This document shows, piece after piece, positions 50,464-60,332 of a stretch of DNA of 64,000 bases. A model generated the notes under the pieces. It saw only the letters and a program-made list of their open reading frames with translations. It ran no database searches and was not told where the DNA came from. Source of the stretch: Gilvimarinus sp. DA14 (lineage in GTDB: Bacteria > Pseudomonadota > Gammaproteobacteria > Pseudomonadales > Cellvibrionaceae); assembly GCF_024204685.1 (NCBI RefSeq), contig NZ_CP100350.1, forward strand, positions 3,002,501 through 3,066,500. The letters run 5' to 3'. Positions within the stretch are counted from its first letter, which is position 1. Each line of letters begins with the position of its first letter. Made by a program: the position numbers and the translations under genes.

Positions 50464-51124
50464 AAAGATTTTATGTTTAGGTGCATTGTGTTCATCGCTG
50501 CTTAGTGAGGTGGCGTTTGCCGATTGCGATTTTTCTGATTTTCCCACCATGGCGGAAATGAAAGTAAGCGCGCTGATGGACAATGCGCAATACAACAATC
50601 GACCTTTGGGGGTGCGCTCGTTCAGCGCCAGTGTTTCGGCTGACTCTGTGTTGGGGTTTTATCAAAGACGTTGGCGCGACCGTTCAGTGCAAAGCACTTT
50701 TGGCCCATGGCAACAAATAGGCACCATGGAAGACGAGTGTTTTTTTACTGTGCAATACGGTGGCGCCGGTGAAAACAGTTTTGGTCGGCTCTTGATAAGT
50801 AGGGTGCCCGAGGCGGATATCGAAAGCGCTCTGGGTGAAGGAGTCGTAAAGCCTGCGGACGCTCTGGTGGTGTCGGATATGTTAACCGACGATGGCCCGA
50901 AAAAAGGGCGCGTAACCATTATCACCAGCGAGCAATCGGTGTCTGAATTGGTCAGTTTTTATCGCACAGAAATGGCAATGGATAACTGGTCGCTCGAGCA
51001 AAATTTCAGCCAGCAGGGCGGCACGGTTTTAGTGTTTCGAAAAGGTATAGATGAAAATAATATTGTCATTATGCCGGCGGGAGATGCCAGCCAAATTTTG
51101 ATTAATGAGGTTGAAATTAACTGA
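50456..51124 (+). CDS. Unrecognised secreted protein inside the Tad locus
   Basis: This 222-residue protein has a signal peptide (MNKKILCLGALCSSLLSEVAFA) and a mature part with cysteines near its start and a repeated alpha/beta-looking pattern (SADSVLGFYQRRW near the middle and SVSELVSFYRTEMAMDNW later). The two resembling segments suggest an internal duplication. I know no family for it. It starts at the ATG at 50456, overlapping the previous stop by 8 bases, and ends 1 base before the next pilin-like gene, so it is part of the pilus operon. A periplasmic helper for the neighbouring minor pilins is possible. Confidence 0.7.
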   Translation: MNKKILCLGALCSSLLSEVAFADCDFSDFPTMAEMKVSALMDNAQYNNRPLGVRSFSASVSADSVLGFYQRRWRDRSVQSTFGPWQQIGTMEDECFFTVQYGGAGENSFGRLLISRVPEADIESALGEGVVKPADALVVSDMLTDDGPKKGRVTIITSEQSVSELVSFYRTEMAMDNWSLEQNFSQQGGTVLVFRKGIDENNIVIMPAGDASQILINEVEIN

Positions 51125-51125
51125 C

Positions 51126-52181
51126 ATGGCTCGTTTTCGTAGCAATCGTTGGCGTCAGCTGGGTCAGTCAATGGCCGAATATACCGTGGTGATGGCGGCA
51201 CTGGTTGGCGGTCTGCTGGTGGCCAATCGCGGCGCCTGCCCCGATGAGTACGAAGACTGTATCGAGTACTTATTGACGGTTATGCACGATAACTACGATG
51301 GTTATTCGTCTTCAATTTCGGCTGTGCATGAGTACGCGACTGACTATGAGGTGTCCGAAAGCACCGGCGGTTGGGAAAATGGTGACGGCGGCGATGGCAG
51401 CGATGACGGTAGCTCGGGCGGGGGCAGCAACCCAGAACCCGAAATGCCTATCAGCCAGACAACCATGATCACTGCCTACGGCGGCATGAGTAATCTAGGG
51501 GAGTACGATCCCTCCACGGGCCTTGTGACCCAGAACGGCGAAATTGTCGGCAGCTACGATCCCAATACACAGGTGTTTGAATCGGTCGATGGCGAAACCA
51601 TTGGCAATGCCCAGGCTACCGATGTGGTAGCCGATGCAGACGGCAATGTTTTACAGCGTGAGGCAGTCACCAACTGCGCGGAACCTGCGGGCGTGATTGG
51701 CTTTGGTTATCGCAGTCAGGCAGATGGCAACTTTTACGATTCTCTGCAATTTAATGAAATGGATGTCGATGGCGAGGGCTATTGTACCGAGGCTTCTTAT
51801 CAGGTTTGGGACAATCAGGGTAACGAAGACGGCGGCCGTATTGTCGATGGCTATTACTATGCCGTATCAACCACTCCGGCCGAATACTTAGATACCGGCG
51901 TAAAAGAGCCCGATGGCGAGGTGGTGTTTTTCGATTTGGGAGGTGGAAGCTATCAGTGCGCGGTAATGGCCTACGGCTGGGATAGTGGCATTGATACCGA
52001 AGATCTGTCAGACGAAGAAATTTATGCAGAGCAACTTAAACTGTTGCTGGAGCCCAACGAAGAAGAGACTACCAAAATCGGCACTATGGACAGTGAGCAT
52101 TATTATACGCAGGTCTATGCCTATGGAGAAACTCCGTCGCCCAATGACTGTGTATCGAGTCGTGTCATAACAGCACCATAA
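51126..52181 (+). CDS. Flp-motif large pilin-like protein with glycine-centred repeats
   Basis: This 351-residue protein begins MARFRSNRWRQLG, then the Flp cleavage motif G/QSMAEY and a hydrophobic helix (TVVMAALVGGLLVAN). The secreted part has a Gly/Ser/Asp-rich linker and then units such as TQNGEIVGSYD, SVDGETIGN and DADGNVLQ that resemble the repeats in the following CpaB-like protein. Several cysteines (RGACPDEYEDC, TNCAEP) may form disulfides. It is far longer than a normal Flp pilin, so it may be a specialised tip or adhesive subunit. Start at 51126 directly follows the previous stop. Confidence 0.75.
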   Translation: MARFRSNRWRQLGQSMAEYTVVMAALVGGLLVANRGACPDEYEDCIEYLLTVMHDNYDGYSSSISAVHEYATDYEVSESTGGWENGDGGDGSDDGSSGGGSNPEPEMPISQTTMITAYGGMSNLGEYDPSTGLVTQNGEIVGSYDPNTQVFESVDGETIGNAQATDVVADADGNVLQREAVTNCAEPAGVIGFGYRSQADGNFYDSLQFNEMDVDGEGYCTEASYQVWDNQGNEDGGRIVDGYYYAVSTTPAEYLDTGVKEPDGEVVFFDLGGGSYQCAVMAYGWDSGIDTEDLSDEEIYAEQLKLLLEPNEEETTKIGTMDSEHYYTQVYAYGETPSPNDCVSSRVITAP

Positions 52182-52230
52182 AAACTATTGAAAGCGGGGT
52201 GTGTCCCGCCTGTAAAACTTGGGGAAAGCA

Positions 52231-54729
52231 ATGAAGCAAATGTCTGGCTCGCGCCTGTTTATGATCGCCGTCGTGTGCGGTGTGATAGCGGCATTTTTAA
52301 CCATTTACTATTTAAAGTCTGTCGAGGAGCGTTATCGCCGCGCCAATCAGCCGCAAAAAGTGGAAACCGTGGCTGTGGTGGTACCGAAAAAAGACATGGT
52401 TAAGGGCGATACCATTACCATCGATGCAATCGGCAAGCTGGACGTGCCGCGCAAATTCTTACCCTCAAACTTTATTCCCGCCTCCGAGTATCAAAAAATA
52501 CTGAACCGTAATATCGCATCGCCTTTGCAGGCAGGCCGAGTGATTACGGTTGAAGCGATAACCGGAACCAAGGCGGAAACCTTCTCCGAGACGGTCGAGC
52601 TGGGCCGCCGTGCCTACAGTGTAAAAGTTAATAACGTCGATTCCTTTGATGGCTTACTGCGCCCCGGCGACGTGATTGATCTGATGGGCGAATTTGATCT
52701 AGAGGATTTGGGCATAAGCGGCGGCGCGCAAGAGGTAAATGAAGTCGTAATGCCAGTTCTCGAAGAGGTAACCGTGCTCTCGGCTGGGCGAGAAGATCAT
52801 ACCGGCCGTCGTTACGAGCGCTCGCGCCAACAGAATTCTGTGGACGGCTTTAACATGGAATTCACCATTGTCACCTTGAGCTTAACGCCTCGTCAGGTTG
52901 CGAGAGTGCAATTGGCCGAGGCCACAGGTGAAATGTTTGCGATTTTGCGCCACCCCAAAGACACCAGTATGGCCGAGTACGATTTTATCCGCGCCGATGT
53001 ACTGCTGACGCCCGAGCCCGAGCCATTAGTCGATGTGGTGCTGGATGAGAATGGCAACCCCATTGGCAGAGTCGTGGGCGATAACGTGGTGGACGCGAAT
53101 GGCAACATCATTGGCAAGGTGGTCGATGGTAAGGCTGTGGCCTTTGACGGCACAACCCTTGGCACTATTGTGGAGAACGTCAGTGAAGACGACCCCATGC
53201 TGCGTGTGCGCGAGCGCGCCGATGTTGTGCGTGATGCCAGTGGCAAAGTGATTGGCAAAGTAGAAGAAGTAGTGCGCGATGCAAATGGCAATGTGATTGG
53301 CCGGGTTGTTAACGGCCAGGTCGTCGATGACAGTGGCAATGTGATTGGGCGTGTTAATGCCGATGGTAGTGTGACCGACAGCAGCGGTCGGGTGATTGGC
53401 CAGACAGAGAAGGTGGTGGTTGATAAGTCCGGAAAGATCATTGGCAAAGTTAATAAAGATGGTACTGCCGTGTCCAACACCGGTGAGGTGTTAGGCAAAG
53501 TGCAAAAGAATGTCGCGCTGGATTCCAGTGGCAACGTGGTGGACTTGCGCGAATCAACTGTGCCTCAAGGCCGTCCCAAAGTGGCGCAGGTAGTGCGCGA
53601 TAAAGACGGTAATGTGATTGGTCGGGTGGTTGACGGCAAAGTGGTCGACGCCAACGGTAAAGTTATCGGCCGTGTGGATGAGAGCGGTAAAGCGGTTGGT
53701 TTGAGCGGCGAAACCCTGGGCGTGGTGGAAGAAGCCGTGATCGATCGTGACGGTAAAGTTGTCGGTCAAGTTAAAGAAGTTGTGCGGGACTCCAGCGGCC
53801 GGGTAGTCGGCGAGGTGCAAGAAGTCTTGCGCGATGCCGACGGCAATGTGATTGGTCGCGTAGTTAACGGCCAGGTAGTCGACAAAGACGGCAAGGTCAT
53901 TGGCAAAGTCAATAAAGACGGCAGTGTCACCAGCAACGAAGGACGCGTACTGGGTAAAGTGGAAAAGGTTGTCGTAGATGATTCTGGCCAAGTGGTCGGC
54001 ACCGTGGATAAATCCGGCAAGGCCGTAGGGCTTAACGGCGAAACTCTGGGCAGCGCGGAAAAAGTCATGGTGGGCAGTGACGGCAAAGTGCTCGGCAGCG
54101 TTGAAGAGGTAGTACGCGACGCCAGCGGCAATGTGATTGGCAAGGTTGAAGAAGTCGTGCGTGACGCCGATGGCAATGTTATTGGGCGTGTAGTCAATGG
54201 CCAGGTAATTGATGCCGACGGCAATGTGGTGGGCACGGTGAATGATGATGGTTCTGTGACCGGCACTGACGGCCAAATACTGGGACGCGTAGAGAAAGCG
54301 GTGGTGGACAGTCAGGGTAATGTGATTGGTCGGGTTAACGCCGATGGCACCGCCGTGGCCGAGGACGGCCGTGTGCTGGGTACGGTTGAGCAAACGGTTT
54401 TGGGCGCCGATGGTCAGGAGCTGGATGAAATGACCGAGGTGGTTCGCGACGCCGACGGCAATGTCATTGGACGCTTGGTGGACGGCAAGGTCGTCGATGC
54501 CAAAGGCAATGTCATTGGCGAGCTCAAAGACGGCAAGGTTGTCGACAGTAGCGGCAAAATTATTGCCAATAATGTAAGCGTTAGTACCGAAAGCCGAGGC
54601 GATGTTGCGGCGCAGTTACGTCAGAATGAAGCGGCAAAAATCACTCGCGAAGTTGATTACGTGGAATTTATTCCCGGCGGTGGCGGTGACGAAGGCATTG
54701 TGCCGGTGAAACGGGTGCGCTTGCAGTGA
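52231..54729 (+). CDS. cpaB: CpaB/RcpC-like pilus assembly protein with about 30 tandem repeats
   Basis: This 832-residue protein has an N-terminal membrane helix (about 7-28). A SAF/CpaB region (about 40-245) includes VVVPKKDMVKGDTITIDAI, then RAYSVKVNNVDSFDGLLRPGD and the RQVARVQLAEATGEMF end of the RcpC domain. Normal CpaB proteins are about 250-350 residues and stop soon after. Here residues about 266-780 are filled by some 30 units of 14-16 residues with core DxxGNVIGxV, after which a short CpaB-like tail returns. CpaB helps the CpaC secretin in the periplasm. The start at 52231 follows GGGGAAAG. The stop overlaps cpaC as GTGA. Confidence 0.85.
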   Translation: MKQMSGSRLFMIAVVCGVIAAFLTIYYLKSVEERYRRANQPQKVETVAVVVPKKDMVKGDTITIDAIGKLDVPRKFLPSNFIPASEYQKILNRNIASPLQAGRVITVEAITGTKAETFSETVELGRRAYSVKVNNVDSFDGLLRPGDVIDLMGEFDLEDLGISGGAQEVNEVVMPVLEEVTVLSAGREDHTGRRYERSRQQNSVDGFNMEFTIVTLSLTPRQVARVQLAEATGEMFAILRHPKDTSMAEYDFIRADVLLTPEPEPLVDVVLDENGNPIGRVVGDNVVDANGNIIGKVVDGKAVAFDGTTLGTIVENVSEDDPMLRVRERADVVRDASGKVIGKVEEVVRDANGNVIGRVVNGQVVDDSGNVIGRVNADGSVTDSSGRVIGQTEKVVVDKSGKIIGKVNKDGTAVSNTGEVLGKVQKNVALDSSGNVVDLRESTVPQGRPKVAQVVRDKDGNVIGRVVDGKVVDANGKVIGRVDESGKAVGLSGETLGVVEEAVIDRDGKVVGQVKEVVRDSSGRVVGEVQEVLRDADGNVIGRVVNGQVVDKDGKVIGKVNKDGSVTSNEGRVLGKVEKVVVDDSGQVVGTVDKSGKAVGLNGETLGSAEKVMVGSDGKVLGSVEEVVRDASGNVIGKVEEVVRDADGNVIGRVVNGQVIDADGNVVGTVNDDGSVTGTDGQILGRVEKAVVDSQGNVIGRVNADGTAVAEDGRVLGTVEQTVLGADGQELDEMTEVVRDADGNVIGRLVDGKVVDAKGNVIGELKDGKVVDSSGKIIANNVSVSTESRGDVAAQLRQNEAAKITREVDYVEFIPGGGGDEGIVPVKRVRLQ
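53027..54570 (+). repeat. Tandem repeat array inside the cpaB-like gene
   Basis: About 30 repeats of roughly 45 bases encode DxxGNVIGxV-type units. Five larger modules can be picked out by the segment V-V/L-RD-x-x-GNVIGR, beginning at 53269, 53590, 53824, 54154 and 54439 (spacing about 230-330 bases). Inside a module the order is similar: RDxxGNVIGRVVNGQVVD, then a GKVNxDGSVT type, then GRVLGKVEK. Units differ at the DNA level, so the array is old enough to have diverged, or is under selection at protein level. Confidence 0.85.
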
Positions 54730-56054
54730 GTACAAATACAACAAAGACAACCATGGATAAAATGGCTATGAATGTGCGAATGTTTTTGGGGGTGATCGCG
54801 GCGCTGTTGTTTACCGCTAGCGTAGAAGCCAGAGTCCTGCCTGAAGTTCTCGAACTGTACGAGGGTGAGTCTCGGGTTATCGAGGTGCCGAATGTCACGC
54901 GAATTTCCGTGGGCAAAACAGGCTTGGTAGGTTACACCTTGCTCAAGAATGGTGAGGTGGTTCTTTCGGCAACCGCTGAGGGGGAAACCAATATGCAGGT
55001 TTGGTTTGCCGACGGTTCCCGCGAAGAAGTTGATATATCGGTTATTCAAGTATTTAGCAGCGCTCGGGAAATGGCAGAGATCCGCCGTTTAATTGGCGAT
55101 ATACCCGGCGTCGAGATCAAGTCTGCTGGGCGCCATGTGGTGGTGGACGGCATACTAGAAGAGCGCGACATGCAAAAAGTAGATGTCATCGCGGGCTTAT
55201 ACGAGGACTTAATTATTCTTGCCCGTACTACCGATGAATTTGAACAAAAGATGATTTACTTCGATGTGCAAATTGCCGAATTTGATCGCAGTAAGACTGA
55301 AGAGCTGGGTATTAACTGGCAGAAAAGTTTTACCGGCCCTTCGCTGCGCTATGGCAAAACCTGGCAGGCGGCTGGCGCTGCGGTGAATATGTGGTCTGAG
55401 GAGGACTTGGAAGATGGTTATGTCTATCAAACGGGCGCACGGGGCGTACTGTTTGGTATCGCCTCCGAAATTACATCGATGATCGATTTGCTGGAGCAGA
55501 CGGGTTCGGCCATTGTTTTATCCTCGCCAAGGCTCAGTGCTCGCAGTGGTGGTGAGGCGGCGTTAACCGTTGGTGGTGAGGTGCCGGTTATTACCAGCTC
55601 ACTGAGCGGCTCGAGTGTTGAGTACAAAGATTACGGTGTTATTTTAAATATCCTGCCCAAGCTGGACTTATATGGCAATATCGCGGCGCGAGTGGACGTC
55701 TCCATCAGCCAGCTGGATTTGGCGCAGGCCGTGGACGGCCAACCTGCCTTTAAAAAGCGTGCCACCTCTAACGATATTAAACTCAAGCCCGGGGATACAT
55801 TGGTGCTGTCGGGATTAATTACCCGCGAAGAGCAGGCCACAGTAAGCAAAGTAAAATGGCTGGCCGATATTCCTATTTTAGGTGAATTGTTTAAATCCAA
55901 AAGTTTTTCCGGCGGCGAAACCGAAATGGTGATTTTCCTCACGCCCCATGTGCTTACCGATTTGAAGTCTGGCCCCAATCAGGACGTATTGGATCGTGTG
56001 GACGATTACGTCAAAGAGCATGAAAAATATATGAAAACTGGTTTGGTGGATTAA
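54726..56054 (+). CDS. cpaC: CpaC/RcpA-type Tad pilus secretin
   Basis: This 442-residue protein has a signal region (LGVIAALLFTASVEA), the CpaC N-terminal pilus-formation domain (about 38-115: GESRVIEVPNVTRISVG), a BON-like middle, and a C-terminal secretin domain (about 240-420) with GSAIVLSSPRLSARSGGEA, GGEVPVI and DTLVLSGLITREE. It forms the outer-membrane pore of the pilus. Start is GTG at 54726, overlapping the cpaB stop. An in-frame ATG at 54753 is an alternative start with the same signal. Confidence 0.9.
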   Translation: MSTNTTKTTMDKMAMNVRMFLGVIAALLFTASVEARVLPEVLELYEGESRVIEVPNVTRISVGKTGLVGYTLLKNGEVVLSATAEGETNMQVWFADGSREEVDISVIQVFSSAREMAEIRRLIGDIPGVEIKSAGRHVVVDGILEERDMQKVDVIAGLYEDLIILARTTDEFEQKMIYFDVQIAEFDRSKTEELGINWQKSFTGPSLRYGKTWQAAGAAVNMWSEEDLEDGYVYQTGARGVLFGIASEITSMIDLLEQTGSAIVLSSPRLSARSGGEAALTVGGEVPVITSSLSGSSVEYKDYGVILNILPKLDLYGNIAARVDVSISQLDLAQAVDGQPAFKKRATSNDIKLKPGDTLVLSGLITREEQATVSKVKWLADIPILGELFKSKSFSGGETEMVIFLTPHVLTDLKSGPNQDVLDRVDDYVKEHEKYMKTGLVD

Positions 56055-56064
56055 GGGTGCCTTT

Positions 56065-57731
<1,667 letters not shown>

Positions 57732-57735
<4 letters not shown>

Positions 57736-58604
57736 TTGCGGGACTTTCAGACATAGGTGTTCTGGCGCTGGTGGTTGTGCTGGTGTTCGCTGCGGCTATG
57801 TGCCTGGCCATGGCTGTAGCGCGCGAAGCGGGAGAGTTTGGCTCGCTATACCGGCGTCGCTTCACCTCCAACGCCAACCAAGAGTTGGCGGAAATGTTCA
57901 TTTTTATGGACTCGTCCCAGCTATTTTTGATCAACATTATCGCCTTGGTGTTAATTCCCATCGGGGTGCACTGGCTGTTTCAGTTGTGGGTGGTTACCGC
58001 TGGTGTATTTGTCGTGCTGCTAATTGTGCCGGGCGCAATTTGGTCTCGCATGCGCAAAAAGCGCTTGCACAAGTTTGAAGAACAACTGCCGGACGCCTTT
58101 ATGATGTTATCCAGCAGCCTGCAGGCCGGCGCCAGTATGAACATGGCGCTGGTGGATATGGTTAAGCAGTCGCCGGCGCCGGCCAGCCAGGAGTTTGGTC
58201 TGCTGGTCAAGCGCATGCAGCTTGGGGTAACTCTGGAGGACAGCTTGCTTGAGTTAGAAAAACGGCTGCCACTGCAGAGCTTTATTATGGCCAGCTCTGC
58301 TATTCGCATTAGCCGTGAAGTGGGCGGCAACCTGGTAGAAACCATTCAAAGCATGGCCGAAACCCTTCGGCGTAAAAAGACCATGGAGGGAAAAATTGAT
58401 TCTCTCACGGCCCAGGGGCGGGCGCAGGGTACCTTTATGGCATTGCTGCCAATCGCGCTGGCGGTGTTGCTCAGCTTTCTTGAGCCCGAGGCTATGCGCA
58501 AGCTCTATACAACCCGCGAAGGTTTGATGGTGTTGGTGGTGATGATCTTTATGCAGATTATGGGTTTTGTGTTTATCCGCAAAATTACCAGTATCGATAG
58601 TTGA
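57732..58604 (+). CDS. tadB: TadB-type inner-membrane pilus platform protein
   Basis: This 290-residue GspF-like (T2SSF) protein has N-terminal membrane helices (about 8-28 and 62-98), a cytoplasmic helical domain with the block LPDAFMMLSSSLQAGASMNMAL, and two C-terminal helices. It overlaps cpaF by 4 bases (ATGA). TadB and TadC together form the inner-membrane core on which the ATPase acts. Confidence 0.9.
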
Positions 58605-58612
58605 GGCAAGAT

Positions 58613-59494
58613 ATGAATAACCTGGTAGCCTTTGGTGCAGGAGCGGCGATGGCCGGCGCGGTAATGGCGGTTATCTATTTCGTCGCCGCGCTCAGCTACA
58701 TGCTCACCGATGAAGAGCGCACCTACATGGACGAGCCGCCGGCGTTTATGAAGCCCGTGTGGCCCCTGATTCGTCTGGTAACCTATATTTTGGGCAGCAA
58801 TTTGCCCAGCTCCTATTTAACCAAAGTGGATAACCAACTACAGAAAAACGGCGTGAGCTTTATGGTCACCGCCGAAGAGTATATTTCGGCTCGAGTGGTG
58901 TTCGCTCTGCTGTTGCCGTTTTTGGGTTGGTGTGCGCTGGCAAGCTCCGGCAAGGTGGACCCACTGATGCTGGTGCTGCTGGCCGCCGGTGGTTATTTTT
59001 TACCGGTAACCTGGGTAAAAGATGCCCGGCGCAAACGCGATGCCGAATTAATTCGCTCGCTGCCTGTTTATCTGGAGTACCTCACCATGTGTGTGGACGC
59101 GGGGCTAAACTTCTCTGGCGCTCTGAAGCAGGCGGTAGAAAAAGGGCCGCGCGGCGCCATGCGCAATGAGTTTCGTATCGTATTGCGCGATATCAGTTCG
59201 GGGCAAACCCGCGCCGATGCGCTAAACCGGCTCGCAGATCGGGTGGATTTAAAAGATATTTCGATATTTGTGCGCGCTGTGGTGCAGGCAGAAAAAATGG
59301 GTTCCAGCATGAAAGATACATTGCTGGTGCAAGCCAAAACCCGATTGAATGAGCGCTTTCAACGCGCCGAAAAGATGGCCATGGAGGCGCCGGTAAAATT
59401 GGTTATTCCGCTGGTAATTTTTATCTTCCCGCTCACCTTTATTATTTTGCTGTTTCCGATTGTGGTTAAGTATATTGAGCAGGGGACCTTTTGA
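58613..59494 (+). CDS. tadC: TadC-type inner-membrane pilus platform protein
   Basis: This 293-residue GspF-like protein has helices near 5-28, 90-130 and 265-290, and the T2SSF block LPVYLEYLTMCVDAGLNFSGAL with RADALNRLADRVDLKDISIFVRAVVQAEKMG. The start at 58613 (MNNLVAFG) follows TTGAGGCAAG. A TTG four codons earlier would overlap the tadB stop. Partner of TadB. Confidence 0.9.
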   Translation: MNNLVAFGAGAAMAGAVMAVIYFVAALSYMLTDEERTYMDEPPAFMKPVWPLIRLVTYILGSNLPSSYLTKVDNQLQKNGVSFMVTAEEYISARVVFALLLPFLGWCALASSGKVDPLMLVLLAAGGYFLPVTWVKDARRKRDAELIRSLPVYLEYLTMCVDAGLNFSGALKQAVEKGPRGAMRNEFRIVLRDISSGQTRADALNRLADRVDLKDISIFVRAVVQAEKMGSSMKDTLLVQAKTRLNERFQRAEKMAMEAPVKLVIPLVIFIFPLTFIILLFPIVVKYIEQGTF

Positions 59495-59844
59495 AGTGCC
59501 TGCAGGCCAGCTGGCAGCGCGGCGGCAACCGGGTAGCGCACAGCAGGTTGATGTATGCGGATACTTATTGGCTCCGCCTGCGCGGTTTATTGGCGCGCCC
59601 CGCACCCGGTGCGGCCGAGGCCCTGTGCATTGAGCCGTGCAGCAGTGTACATATGTTTTTTATGCGCTATGCCCTGGACATCGTGTATCTCGATAGGGCC
59701 GGGGCAATTATTAAAATCGCCAGTCATCTCCAACCTTGGCGTTTGAGTCAATGCTGGGGGGCACACAGAGTCTTGGAATTTCGTGCCGGTGAGGTGGCGA
59801 GTTTAGGTTTGCAAGTGGGGGACGTATGCGTCGATGGTGGTTAA
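59491..59844 (+). CDS. DUF192-family protein in the Tad locus
   Basis: This 117-residue DUF192 protein has the typical WLRLRGLLARP and HMFFMRYALDIVYLDRAGAIIKI blocks. Many DUF192 proteins carry a signal peptide, but this one starts directly and has none visible. It begins with TTG at 59491, overlapping the tadC stop as TTGA, and overlaps the next gene by 19 bases, so it is part of the pilus operon. Function of the family is not established. Similar genes occur in some gammaproteobacterial Tad loci as far as I recall. Confidence 0.82.
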   Translation: MKCLQASWQRGGNRVAHSRLMYADTYWLRLRGLLARPAPGAAEALCIEPCSSVHMFFMRYALDIVYLDRAGAIIKIASHLQPWRLSQCWGAHRVLEFRAGEVASLGLQVGDVCVDGG

Positions 59845-60332
59845 TTGCTTTGCTGATTGGTCTATGTGCCTGTACCACACAGCAGCAAAGTGCCGAGGCT
59901 GTATTTGCCAGTCAGGAGCGTGCCGAGCGCTACTACCAGCAGGGCAACTACAATCAGGCTCTAACAGAATATCGCAGCGTGCTTGATGCGCTGCCTGAAC
60001 ACACACACAGCTGGTTGAGAATGGGCAACTGTTTTGCTCAGCTTGGGCGTTACCCCGAGGCGGTGAGCGCCTATGAGCAGGCTCTACTGTTGCAGCCGGA
60101 TTTTGCCAGCGCCTGGATTAACCTGAGCTATGTTCAGGCGCAAATACTGGCCCGCACCGTGGCGGAAATGTACGAGCAGGTGCCCAAGACCGATCCGCAA
60201 ATTGAGCGTGTGCAGGAGCTGGTCGATTCCGTACTCGCCCCTTTTGGTCGGGCCCAGTCCAATAGCGCAGCTAGTCCCGCCGCCGAGCAAGGTAATACGC
60301 CGTTGGAATTTACCGACTATGACGAGCAGTAA
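59826..60332 (+). CDS. tadD: TadD-like TPR lipoprotein
   Basis: This 168-residue protein has a lipoprotein signal with lipobox LCAC (cysteine at about 15) and about two or three tetratricopeptide repeats (about 30-110: AERYYQQGNYNQALTEYRSVL, then AVSAYEQALLLQPDFASAW). TadD lipoproteins act as pilotins or assembly helpers for the CpaC secretin. It overlaps the DUF192 gene by 19 bases and the TadE-like gene by 14 bases. Confidence 0.85.
   Translation: MRRWWLIALLIGLCACTTQQQSAEAVFASQERAERYYQQGNYNQALTEYRSVLDALPEHTHSWLRMGNCFAQLGRYPEAVSAYEQALLLQPDFASAWINLSYVQAQILARTVAEMYEQVPKTDPQIERVQELVDSVLAPFGRAQSNSAASPAAEQGNTPLEFTDYDEQ

Noticed and set aside
53554..54393. 279-codon antisense frame over the repeat array
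   Set aside because: A product of the repeated codon pattern of the cpaB-like gene. The sense strand has the domains and ribosome-binding site.
53027..54570. CRISPR-like reading of the regularly spaced repeats
   Set aside because: The repeats are diverged, in frame inside a coding gene, lack fixed-length unique spacers and have no cas genes nearby.
60130..60318. 63-codon N-terminal extension of the TadE-like protein
   Set aside because: Lies inside the TPR lipoprotein gene in another frame. The pilin-type leader begins at 60319.
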